From assembly GCA_026706425.1 (NCBI GenBank), contig JAPOYW010000598.1, positions 1 to 7,724 of the forward strand: DNA of 7,724 nt, given 5' to 3'. The DNA is from Gammaproteobacteria bacterium. GTDB taxonomy: Bacteria > Pseudomonadota > Gammaproteobacteria > Pseudomonadales > Azotimanducaceae. The notes beneath the pieces are model-generated. The model was not told the DNA's origin and searched no databases. It saw nothing but the letters and a program-made list of their open reading frames with translations. How positions within the stretch are numbered: position 1 is the first letter of the stretch; each line of letters starts with the position of its first letter. The position numbers and the translations under genes are program-made. This document shows positions 1 through 7,286 of the stretch, piece by piece.

Positions 1-515
1 GGAACGTGCGATTCAAGTGCGTGCCGCGGGTGTTCCAGCAGCGCGCGTCGAATCAACCCAGCCACCCCGGCTGACCACAACGGGAGACGGCCTCAAAAGG
101 GCCGGCGATTCGCGGCGGAACGCGGGAATTCCAGCAGTTTCGCTTCGATCCACAGCCGCCCCGGCTGACCAAAATCGGGAGGCGCCCACAAGGCGTTGCA
201 GACGTTCCACTGACCCAAAACGGAACCGCCGCCCGCGACAAGGGCAAGCGCGAGATCAGTGCCGGCGCCGTCCGCGAGGACGAAACGGGTGCGAATAGGA
301 TGACCGGACTATTTTCCCGCGATTCCGCTCAGCATCGACAGATCGCAAGCATCGGTCGATTGCGAGTCATTACTTACAGCCCACATCGCCGACGCTTGCA
401 CCGCCCTTTTTGGGCGCAACCCTCGTGCTTTCCTCACCGCGACACTGGCGGCCACTCGTGCTTGAAGCGGTGCAGGTCGCTCGCTTCGCACCTGCCCCTA
501 TCCGAACTGGCGCCA
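1..515. other. Non-coding left edge, no convincing gene
   Basis: Open frames here on either strand are short, rich in arginine and proline, and show no recognisable domain or good ribosome site. I therefore call no gene. Besides the direct repeat at 26-182, the stretch holds small inverted repeats: 343-348 with 360-365 (TCGCAA/TTGCGA), 402-406 with 412-416 (CGCCC/GGGCG around five T), and 472-477 with 490-495 (GCAGGT/ACCTGC). The last two lie downstream of the Toprim gene stop on the minus strand. Neither is followed by a T-run in that direction, so I cannot call a classical intrinsic terminator. The region may be a mobile-element end or the border of the defence island. Confidence 0.55.
26..182. 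repeat. Imperfect direct repeat, two copies of about 61 bases
   Basis: Copy one is about 26-86 and copy two about 122-182, a period near 95 bases. Both begin GCGGG, then share TTCCAGCAG, and later the identical 12-mer CCCCGGCTGACC (65-76 and 159-170), followed by a degenerate CAAAATCGGGAG-like tail. A shorter, weaker third match (CTGACCCAAAACGGAA) is at about 210-225. Several diverged repeats of this kind beside a gene cluster resemble the multiple terminal repeats of some insertion sequences, the IS21 family for example. No transposase is in the window, so that assignment is speculative. The repeat itself is visible by direct alignment. Confidence 0.6.
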
Positions 516-2246
516 TCAAAATTTGTCTCCGAAGTACGACGACTCCTGATTCTTGTACTCCGCCTCCTCCGTGGCAGGGAGGTGGTTCATTGCCGCCAAT
601 TCCGCCGCTTGCTCGACGATCCGCACAATGGGACGACTCTCTGCGGTCTCTGGACCTGCTGACGCGAGCACACTGCCTGTCAGGACCTCACTCAACTGCA
701 CCTTGTCCAGCTTGCTTCCGGTACGATCCCGGTACAGACGCTTCAATGCGGCGCCAGGGCTTTCATCGGTCCTAGCCATCCTAGCCGTCGAAACGTCCTC
801 TTCCGAGAAAGCCGCTCCCGTCTCCGCTTGCTCGTTCAATGCAGCAGCGATCTCCGCATCCGAGAAGTTGTCGAACTCAAACGTGGCATCGCAAACGTGC
901 ACGTACTCCGGTCGCGTCACGTACCGCGTATGGTGAATCGACTTCATCTTCTTCGCGTGCGCTTCCAGCTGCCTCGCGTCCCTTTCGTCGTCCAGAACGA
1001 GAATCGCGATTGTCTGGTGGTGGTGCAGGTAGTCGATCAAGCGCAGGATCATCTTGAAGCGCCCATCCTTCCCCCCGGTCGCTTGATCGACGCCACCCAG
1101 TGCCACGATCTCAACCCCGTACTTCCCCGGATGGGCACCGACCCAGCGTTCGAAAATCCGCGTTACGGCCACCTCTTCGCTTCGCCCTTCCACGATAAGA
1201 GACAACCGCGGCTGCGGATTGACCCCGAACCTGTTGGCTACGAACTCCAGGTGACGGCGCACGTCACGACGCACCTCAAGCTCCGGCATGTGCTGCAAGA
1301 CGGTGCCTGCCACCTCGTTTGGATGCCGAAGCTCGTCACCATAGAGATCGTGGTAGAAGCGGCGCAGCATGTAGGCAGCGCCACGTAGAGTCTCCGCTCT
1401 CAACGCCGCGCCCTTGAGCCGGTCCCGCTCCGAGACCGAAATGAACTGAGTGAGTTCATACCAGCGCTCGATTGGGTCGCAGTGAGCCTGCGCGATCGCG
1501 AGTCCCTCGTACGCGTGGCGCAGCTTCTCCGGCGTCAACCCATAGAATGACGCAGCCGCTTCCGCATCCCACCGACGCGAGGCGCTCCTCCAGTCCCACC
1601 CATGTCCGTCCACAATGGTCCAATGATCCGAGGACGACGTCGCTCCGTGAAGGACCGTACGCATGTTGCCCCGCGCATACGGATAGTAACGATTCGAGAT
1701 GTGCTGGCAGAGGAGGGCCACAGCGCGACGATATGCGTGGTCGCGGAAGCTCTCCACGCCGCCCCGCGTCCATTCCATCCAACGATCACCCGCCGTCGCC
1801 CAGTCGACTGTCGTCGAGTCATCCCTCGCCACGTAGGAGTCCAACTGAACTTCGAGCGTGACCGCGCTTAGGACCGCTTCCAGGTGGTCAATCTGAAAGA
1901 TCGAGTAGTACGCCTCGTGACTCTCGTCGGCGTGGTCCGGCACCGGATAGCTGGCTGGCACTGCCGTGGTGTCCACGGCCCAGCCCCTCTCGAACCAGAT
2001 GTCGTCGGCGCTAAGTGGAATCCGCAGCGGCTCCTCCGTTTCGGCGGCCGTACGCACCCGGAATACTGGCGCGAACATCCGCAGCTTCTCGAGGCGCACC
2101 AGCCGCTCGCGGGAGATCCGCAACCCACGCCGCTCGCAGTCCTGCACGAACCGGCTGGTCCCGAGCAACCCACACGCCAGGACCGCGCCATGCTCAAGGA
2201 TCGCCTTACCGGCACCGTCCGGTACTACCCAATCTGTGTCGCCCAT
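516..2246 (-). CDS. Toprim-domain (OLD-like) putative nuclease of the SIR2 operon
   Basis: A predicted soluble protein of 576 residues. The C-terminal half carries a Toprim fold signature: VEGRSEE at about 352-358 (the invariant glutamate after a beta strand), a GG turn at 384-385, an acidic cluster LDDERD at 418-423 after the hydrophobic strand AILV, and TFEFDNF at 455-461. This order matches the metal-binding catalytic core of OLD-family nucleases, but no Walker A or ABC ATPase domain precedes it, unlike GajA or OLD proper. The N-terminal 340 residues are not recognised. Residues 35-65 (RGLRISRERLVRLEKLRMF and after) look like a helix-turn-helix or MerR-like winged segment. The frame is open back to 2414, but those extra 56 residues are arginine-rich, overlap the upstream gene and lack a ribosome site. 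The ATG at 2246 has a GAGGGG four bases upstream, so I chose it. The gene lies 95 bases after the DUF4020 gene, same strand, probably co-transcribed. Its nuclease activity is inferred from motifs. Confidence 0.8.
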   Translation of the reverse strand: MGDTDWVVPDGAGKAILEHGAVLACGLLGTSRFVQDCERRGLRISRERLVRLEKLRMFAPVFRVRTAAETEEPLRIPLSADDIWFERGWAVDTTAVPASYPVPDHADESHEAYYSIFQIDHLEAVLSAVTLEVQLDSYVARDDSTTVDWATAGDRWMEWTRGGVESFRDHAYRRAVALLCQHISNRYYPYARGNMRTVLHGATSSSDHWTIVDGHGWDWRSASRRWDAEAAASFYGLTPEKLRHAYEGLAIAQAHCDPIERWYELTQFISVSERDRLKGAALRAETLRGAAYMLRRFYHDLYGDELRHPNEVAGTVLQHMPELEVRRDVRRHLEFVANRFGVNPQPRLSLIVEGRSEEVAVTRIFERWVGAHPGKYGVEIVALGGVDQATGGKDGRFKMILRLIDYLHHHQTIAILVLDDERDARQLEAHAKKMKSIHHTRYVTRPEYVHVCDATFEFDNFSDAEIAAALNEQAETGAAFSEEDVSTARMARTDESPGAALKRLYRDRTGSKLDKVQLSEVLTGSVLASAGPETAESRPIVRIVEQAAELAAMNHLPATEEAEYKNQESSYFGDKF

Positions 2247-2250
2247 AGCT

Positions 2251-2256
2251 CCCCTC
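2251..2256 (-). promoter_or_regulatory. Ribosome binding site deciding the Toprim gene start
   Basis: On the minus strand GAGGGG is followed by AGCT and then the ATG at 2246. Spacing from the GAGG core is about six bases. None of the earlier in-frame ATG codons (2312, 2414) has a comparable purine-rich site, which supports the shorter protein. I see no convincing promoter in the 95-base gap 2247-2341. A five-base hairpin (GTTTG/CAAAC, 2293-2305) lies there without a T-run. Confidence 0.6.
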
Positions 2257-2341
2257 GTACGCACCGTGCCGCTGGAGTCGTTGGCACAACCTGTTTGCAC
2301 CAAACCTGGCATAGACGCCTGGCCATGTCTTGCGGTACGTC

Positions 2342-4039
2342 TCAAGCGCTGACAGTCGCCCAGGCGTTCCTTACCTCGGCGAACTCGTTGGGGTCGCCGC
2401 AAATCTCTTGCCACCGCCGTACGGTCTCAGGTTCTTTCACCCCCAACTTCTGGTAGTGCCTGAACAACTCGAACGCCAAGGACGCCGCCGACGCACGGGT
2501 CAAGATCACCCCATCACCATCGTTGCCGCTGACGCGCTCCGAGCCTTCGCCCTGGATGCATGCGAGACCACGGAGTAGGCTCGCCTCCGTTACGGGCGCG
2601 ACAAACCACCGATGCTCTCGTACCAAGCCGGCCGCCACGCGGAGCCTGTCCACGAGTGCCGGACGATGCCGCCACTCGACCCCTTCGGCGAGCTTGGTGC
2701 TGACCTGCTCGAAGTCTCTCCTCGACTCTTCGTCCGTCGCCGCGGTTGCCAGAAACCTCGCCGCCAGCAGTGCATCCACGACGTTGTCGTGGACGCTGTC
2801 CGACATCCCCGCCGCGATTCGGTCAATCAACTGCTTCCGACCGTCGCCTCCCTTGGTCAACGCCAGTTCCAGCCTCAACGCAGGAATCCCGTGGACTGTC
2901 AGGTCTGAGATGAAGTCGCGCAACGCATCCTTGCTCCCGCGATCCTCAACTACCGTGCCTTTTGCCAGCACTGCGGCCAGTGCGCTGACCATCCTCCAGA
3001 TCGTTCGCCTCGTAAGTTCCGCCGGCGACCCGAACGGCATTGGCAAATCCCAGTGCAACCGAGGTTTGTGCTCGTCCCACCACGCCCGGAACTGTGCCAG
3101 GAGTTCGAAAGCGTCAGCCGCCGACCAGCTGACCTCACCGGTCGACTGGCGGAGTTCGTCTAGGACATCGGCCAGGCCGCTGCTGCCCATCTTTGCACCG
3201 ATCTCTGATCTCAAGTGCTCCTTCACGCGAGGTTCCGGGTCAATCCCCGGCGGTCGCGGCAGCCTCATGCACGCAAAGCTGTAGAAGCCAGGGACAGTGG
3301 GCACACCCGACGCTCCCATCCCCTCCCACAACAAGCTCGCTAAGCGCTGGGACTGCGGCCCGTCCAGCTTGCCCTGTTCGTGAAGCCACACAAGCGACGT
3401 CGCTGCCCAATCACGATCCGTCCCTCGATCGGCCAGCCGTACAAGCAACTCATCGACACTGCCATCTGGCACGCCGAGCACCTCGGGTCCAACCTCCGGG
3501 GGTAGATTCACCAACGACAGCGGGTTGACAAACTCACGCTTTCCCATGTCGCCCAGTTGCTCCGGCACCGGGAACTCGATCAGCAACGGCACCGCACGAG
3601 TACGTTCCTCGACCGACATGCTGTCCAAAAGGCGCCGGGCGAAACGGTGGACATTCTGGAACAACCCCCTTCGCTTTGAACCGTAGATCCTGCGGAGTGC
3701 GGTGACCAACCGTTCGCGGCAAGCTGGCGAGCACTTGTAGCACAACCTCGAGAACACCTCCGGGAGCGTCTTCGCCAGCGACTCGAAGGTCTTCGCTTCC
3801 GACAAGTCCGGCCCGTCTATGGCGGCTACGGTTCGCTCCAAGGCGGACAGATACACGTCGAAATAGCGATCCGCATCGTCTTGTCCAAGACCGGCCACGT
3901 ACTCGCGATTGAACAGCCAGTCCGCTGCTTTCGCATCGCCAAGACGCACGACGTTCGCCAACGCCCAATGTGGGGAGTACGGACCCACGCGAGGCAACGT
4001 CGCCTTGACAGGATCGCTGACGAAGGTCGCGTTCTCCAT
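2342..4039 (-). CDS. DUF4020-like helical protein, C-terminal half of a SIR2-DUF4020 protein
   Basis: A frame of 565 residues, mostly alpha-helical in appearance, with no membrane segment or signal peptide. Segments I associate with DUF4020 include the start (YSPHWALANVVRLGD at 21-35), a REFVNPLSL stretch near 168-176, the W-rich helices near 211-240 and GFYSFACMRLP at 251-261. DUF4020 typically follows a SIR2 domain in one long protein and may act in sensing or oligomerisation; that role is inference. The ATG at 4039 sits three bases after the SIR2 gene TAG, in the same frame, and no Shine-Dalgarno sequence is present in the preceding 13 bases. Translation would thus depend on stop-restart coupling or readthrough. 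Three cysteines at 100, 103 and 107 are clustered but have no matching second pair nearby. The family call comes from remembered motif resemblance and a profile search could overturn it. That the frame is coding is more certain. Confidence 0.7.
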   Translation of the reverse strand: MENATFVSDPVKATLPRVGPYSPHWALANVVRLGDAKAADWLFNREYVAGLGQDDADRYFDVYLSALERTVAAIDGPDLSEAKTFESLAKTLPEVFSRLCYKCSPACRERLVTALRRIYGSKRRGLFQNVHRFARRLLDSMSVEERTRAVPLLIEFPVPEQLGDMGKREFVNPLSLVNLPPEVGPEVLGVPDGSVDELLVRLADRGTDRDWAATSLVWLHEQGKLDGPQSQRLASLLWEGMGASGVPTVPGFYSFACMRLPRPPGIDPEPRVKEHLRSEIGAKMGSSGLADVLDELRQSTGEVSWSAADAFELLAQFRAWWDEHKPRLHWDLPMPFGSPAELTRRTIWRMVSALAAVLAKGTVVEDRGSKDALRDFISDLTVHGIPALRLELALTKGGDGRKQLIDRIAAGMSDSVHDNVVDALLAARFLATAATDEESRRDFEQVSTKLAEGVEWRHRPALVDRLRVAAGLVREHRWFVAPVTEASLLRGLACIQGEGSERVSGNDGDGVILTRASAASLAFELFRHYQKLGVKEPETVRRWQEICGDPNEFAEVRNAWATVSA

Positions 4040-4045
4040 GCGCTA
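4037..4045 (-). other. In-frame TAG-CGC-ATG junction between the SIR2 and DUF4020 frames
   Basis: Read on the minus strand, the SIR2 frame ends ATG CCG TAG and continues CGC ATG without any change of frame into the next gene. Removing the single TAG would give an uninterrupted frame of about 1,209 codons. One base change (TAG to TAC or TAT, for example) would restore a sense codon. The sequence cannot say whether this is a nonsense mutation, a sequencing error, or a functional stop-restart or readthrough site. Confidence 0.9.
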
Positions 4046-5971
4046 CGGCATGCCGATGTCTTCGTAAAGCCGCAGCAGGCCGTAGGCTGCGACCGCCTCT
4101 TCGTCGTACCCGAAGTGAATGGTCCTGGACACGAGCCCAAGGTCGAACTCGTGCGACGTGGTTTCCTCCCGCCGGGCCGCCGGATCGTGCCTAAGCCGAG
4201 CGGTGAACGACTCGATTTCGCGTCTAGGGTCGCATTTGTGCCGCGTGAGTTCGTTCCACCGGTCGGACAGCTCATCCAAGATGTTGCTCGCACCCGAGTC
4301 CGGTTCCGACGCGACCATCCCGTTTTCGACCGCCCAGGGCAGCAGCATCACCAACGATTCCTGCGACACCAGAGTGTAGTCTTCGCCGACTGGGTTCAGG
4401 CTTTGCTGCGCGCGTATTGCGGACAGACTCGATTCCAAGATCGAGCGCGCAGCCTCGGCCTCTCCGAGCTCCGCCATTACGGCGGCGCGTTTCGCCTCCC
4501 AGAAGGGCAGGTTTTCGTTGCTCTGCCATTCGACGACCAGTCGCTTCCCTTCGGCAGGATCGAACCGGTACAGCGCTTGAAGCGCCTCTTCCAGCCGGAG
4601 TCTGGCCTTGTGCTCCGGTAGCAGCCTTTCGGCACTCTCGTCGATGGCCCTTCTCACCTGTTCCCACTTCTCTTCCAGACCCTCTTCGCGGTAATGGCGC
4701 AATAGCCACAGTCGGATGTTGGCGACAGCCTCGAACACGCCCGATTTGCTCCAATGCGACTTTTCCAGCAATGGTGCGGTCGCGTCTCCGTACTTCTCCG
4801 CGACGTCTTCAAGCAATGTGGCCAATTCTCCGGTCAGAGGGAACAGGCACCGATCCAGACGCCACGCCAGTTCGAAGGCCACATCCAGATCCAGGGGTGT
4901 TTCCAGCGTGTCGCGCTCGTCGGAGGACATCTGCGACACAGTCGAAAGCCAGTCCTGCGTGTGGAGCCACAGCGAGCGGCGTCGGTCCTCCGGCACCACC
5001 ACCCAGCCGGGATATCGACTTCGTTGCCGCCGCCACTCCACAGCGGCCTCGCGGTACTTGCCGTGGTCGCTCCCCTCCGCCCACAGCGGCGCATCTCCCG
5101 AATCGCTGGGCCACTCCAGAGCGCGCGTTCTACGCTCTTCCAGATACACCAGGAAATGCCCTAGCGCCCTCCCGGGATCCGAGCTGAACCCCGAAAGGTC
5201 CAACGGGACGATGCCCCTACCGTTCAGGAGCTTCCTGTCGGCCTCACTCATTGCGTCGAACACCCCGATCAAGAAGATCTTCGGCGCGGTTTCCATCCCA
5301 ACTTGGTCGCGCAGCCAACCGATCCATCGTAGGAAATTGGGGTCGTCACCCGAGAAGCCGACGAGACACAGCGTCTTCTCCAGTAGTGATTGCCGAACCG
5401 TATTCACGAACGGCGCATAGTCACCGGGATAGCGTCGATAGTCCTCCTCGGTGATCACGAACGGCGGCGACGGAAAACTCCCGTGCAGCTTGACGATCCT
5501 CGGTGCCTTCGCATAGAGCAGATCCTCGGTCGTCGCTACGACATCGTAGTGGCTGAATGTCACCGATGCGCGCGCCCGTTCGAGGAGGGTGTCGTAGTTG
5601 GTGGTGAACACATCCTGCCAGGGCAAGCGCAGCAGGTCGCTATGCAGCCGCGAAGGCTCATACCGGAGATCCGGGATCGCGTGCCGCAGCATCCGGTCCA
5701 GCGCCGGGCGTCCGAACGCCGCTTGAACTTGCTCGGCCAGCTTGAGCAGGCTCAAGTACCTCGCTTCCTCCCCCGGGGGTCGTCCGTGCAACTTCCTGTA
5801 GAAGATGTCCCCGAGCATCTCCCAACTGGGGAACGGCTCCGACACCGGGCCCACCGGCTCCGCGTTGTAGCTAAAGCCAGCGCCAACCATCACGACGGCG
5901 CTGTAGGACCAAAGACGGTCCGCGATTTCGTCCAGATACGGCTTCACTTCCTGGGGCGCGTCGTCAGACAT
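4043..5971 (-). CDS. SIR2-domain defence protein (predicted NAD+ hydrolase), N-terminal part
   Basis: A predicted cytoplasmic protein of 642 residues. The SIR2 domain spans about residues 12-280: GAGFSYNA at 30-37 is the NAD-binding glycine loop, TTNYD at 123-127 supplies the conserved asparagine and aspartate, KLHGS at 161-165 carries the candidate catalytic histidine 163, and GFSGDDPNF at 205-213 is the later NAD-pocket motif typical of the SIR2_2 group. I see no zinc-binding cysteine set of the classical deacetylase sirtuins. Known members of this type (ThsA, DSR1/DSR2 and similar) deplete NAD+ on phage infection and cause abortive infection; that this one does so is inferred. Residues about 300-642 are helical and TPR-like, with repeated Ala/Leu/Glu helices near 410-520. 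The ATG at 5971 has GAGG eight bases upstream and opens the second module after a 220-base gap. The frame ends in TAG exactly in phase with the DUF4020 frame, so the protein is probably the front half of a longer one. Confidence 0.88.
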   Translation of the reverse strand: MSDDAPQEVKPYLDEIADRLWSYSAVVMVGAGFSYNAEPVGPVSEPFPSWEMLGDIFYRKLHGRPPGEEARYLSLLKLAEQVQAAFGRPALDRMLRHAIPDLRYEPSRLHSDLLRLPWQDVFTTNYDTLLERARASVTFSHYDVVATTEDLLYAKAPRIVKLHGSFPSPPFVITEEDYRRYPGDYAPFVNTVRQSLLEKTLCLVGFSGDDPNFLRWIGWLRDQVGMETAPKIFLIGVFDAMSEADRKLLNGRGIVPLDLSGFSSDPGRALGHFLVYLEERRTRALEWPSDSGDAPLWAEGSDHGKYREAAVEWRRQRSRYPGWVVVPEDRRRSLWLHTQDWLSTVSQMSSDERDTLETPLDLDVAFELAWRLDRCLFPLTGELATLLEDVAEKYGDATAPLLEKSHWSKSGVFEAVANIRLWLLRHYREEGLEEKWEQVRRAIDESAERLLPEHKARLRLEEALQALYRFDPAEGKRLVVEWQSNENLPFWEAKRAAVMAELGEAEAARSILESSLSAIRAQQSLNPVGEDYTLVSQESLVMLLPWAVENGMVASEPDSGASNILDELSDRWNELTRHKCDPRREIESFTARLRHDPAARREETTSHEFDLGLVSRTIHFGYDEEAVAAYGLLRLYEDIGMP

Positions 5972-6191
5972 CCTAGCGACCTCAGCCTGAGAAGCGGCTA
6001 TCCTAGCCCCGCTGCCGGCCCAAGAGATACTTCAACTCTACCGGCCGCATCCGGACACTGTTCTCTGCGGGTCGCGCTCTGTACTTCAACCAGCGCGGGC
6101 TCTTCCAGACGAGGCACCGATAAGGCCAGCGTCCGACGATACCGTGTCGTCAGATGCCAAGTCGCGCCTTGCCTTCCTAGTAGGAGCGCGC
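5972..6191 (-). promoter_or_regulatory. Gap likely holding the SIR2 operon promoter
   Basis: This 220-base gap separates the DUF262-HNH stop from the SIR2 start. It contains two exact copies of GTTGAAGTA on the minus strand (6028-6036 and 6082-6090), 54 bases apart. The TTGAAG in either could serve as a -35 element, but I find no well-spaced TATAAT-like partner in this GC-rich stretch. A seven-pair inverted repeat with one G-T pair (6135-6151) lies downstream of the HNH gene stop and lacks a T-run, so a terminator is not supported. A promoter here is inferred from the gap and the operon layout. Confidence 0.35.
5980..5983 (-). promoter_or_regulatory. Ribosome binding site of the SIR2 gene
   Basis: GAGG lies eight bases upstream of the ATG at 5971 on the minus strand, a normal spacing. 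Of the ATG starts in the second module it is the first with a clear site, consistent with this gene opening the operon. Confidence 0.6.
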
Positions 6192-7286
6192 CTATTTGTT
6201 GGACTTCCTGCGATTGCAGGGCTTGCACAGCAGTTGACAGTTCTCGTCGACTGTCTTGCCGCCTTTCGACCAGGGCGTGATGTGGTCGGCGTCCATCTCC
6301 GAAATCTCGAACGCCTCATCGCATGACCCGCAAACGCCGTTCTGAATCTCGAACGCCTTCTGCTTCATGGCGTCGGAGAAGGCTCGGATGTTGAGGTGCT
6401 TCTCCTCGCCAGTGAGGAGATACGGGTAGATGCCCGCCTTCCTCGTCACATCGTCGTCGATCATCAGACGCGCGACCGCCGCCTCAAGCTCGTCGGGATC
6501 CAGGCTCTCGTCCATAAGTCGCCCGTAGAGCCCGCCCCAATCCACGCCCTTCATCTGCCTGCGGTAGTTCGGGAAGACCGCCTCAACCCGGTTGATGACC
6601 GCCTGGAAGTGACTCCACAAGGCGGTTGCGGTCATGTCGTGCTGGTGCCCTGCCATGTACTCCTCGACCGTCTGGCCGTCGTCTTTGATCCACTCGATCG
6701 CGGTTTCGAGGTACTCCTGTCGCTCCGCCCGCCGATTCACGTAACGGCTGCCGATCGCATAGGCCGGACAGGCGGCTCCTTTCCGGCTGAAGTGCCGCTT
6801 TGCATCGGACACCCACGGGCCGGCATAGACGGCGTTCCGCAGCTCCTGGGCGGTCAGTCTCTCGCCCGCGATGTTGATGATCCTGAACCAAGCCAGCTTC
6901 TCGCTGGCGGTACCCTCGCAGACGTAGACGTGCAGCAGGTAGTCGAGAATCCGCTCCTGTTCGTCGTCCTGCAAATTGTTGAAATAGAGACCGTCGAGGG
7001 AGTAGTCGCCCTCCACGTACTGGGTGGCCGAAATCGTCCGCTGCTGGCCGTCAATGACCTCGTAGGTTCCGTCATCGCGCAACGCCCAATACATCACATT
7101 GAGCGGAAAGCCCTTGTTGATCGTCTCGATCACCGCGTCGCGCTGCTTGTCCTTGTAGACGAACTCACGCTGAAACGGCGGGCGGATGTCGAGCTTGCCG
7201 CCATAGCCGCGCACGCCGCCTTCGCCGTCGTCGTGGTAGTCCTCCACGAGGTCCCGGACCGTGATCTCCTTCAGATCAATCCTCAT
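6192..7286 (-). CDS. DUF262 (GmrS-like) plus HNH endonuclease fusion
   Basis: A 364-residue protein with two parts. The N-terminal DUF262 domain, in a ParB/sulfiredoxin-like fold, shows PPFQREFVY at 36-44 and the hallmark VIDGQQRT at 77-84, which in GmrSD and SspE relatives binds or hydrolyses nucleotide. The C-terminal HNH nuclease occupies about 305-364: CGSC at 319-322, DADHITPW at 332-339 with the metal-facing Asp-His pair, N349 in ENCQLLC, then CKPCN at 354-358. The two CxxC pairs form a zinc knuckle, and the H and N residues expected for catalysis are present, so the domain looks intact. The ATG overlaps the methyltransferase stop (ATGA), so the two are translationally coupled. A predicted restriction nuclease working with that methyltransferase is the best reading. 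Unlike GmrSD, BrxU and SspE, whose nuclease part is DUF1524, this has a classical zinc-knuckle HNH. Whether it cuts unmodified or modified DNA cannot be told. Confidence 0.88.
   Translation of the reverse strand: MRIDLKEITVRDLVEDYHDDGEGGVRGYGGKLDIRPPFQREFVYKDKQRDAVIETINKGFPLNVMYWALRDDGTYEVIDGQQRTISATQYVEGDYSLDGLYFNNLQDDEQERILDYLLHVYVCEGTASEKLAWFRIINIAGERLTAQELRNAVYAGPWVSDAKRHFSRKGAACPAYAIGSRYVNRRAERQEYLETAIEWIKDDGQTVEEYMAGHQHDMTATALWSHFQAVINRVEAVFPNYRRQMKGVDWGGLYGRLMDESLDPDELEAAVARLMIDDDVTRKAGIYPYLLTGEEKHLNIRAFSDAMKQKAFEIQNGVCGSCDEAFEISEMDADHITPWSKGGKTVDENCQLLCKPCNRRKSNK

Noticed and set aside
17..298. Plus-strand frame of 93 codons over the left repeats
   Set aside because: It is very rich in R, P and T, and its content simply follows the direct repeat. 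No domain is visible.
402..416. Hairpin CGCCC-TTTTT-GGGCG as a terminator
   Set aside because: The T-run is in the loop, not after the stem, and the stem is only five pairs, so it is not an intrinsic terminator of standard form.
300..662. Plus-strand frame of 120 codons starting near an AGGA
   Set aside because: The AGGA touches the ATG, too close to serve as a ribosome site, and the frame runs into the Toprim gene antisense strand.
3881..4621. Plus-strand frame of 246 codons across the SIR2-DUF4020 junction
   Set aside because: It lies antisense to two coding frames and has no motif or credible ribosome site.
5390..6280. Plus-strand frame of 296 codons opposite the SIR2 gene start
   Set aside because: It is antisense to the SIR2 domain and its upstream gap, rich in R, P, H and Q, with no motif. 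It is a GC-driven shadow frame.
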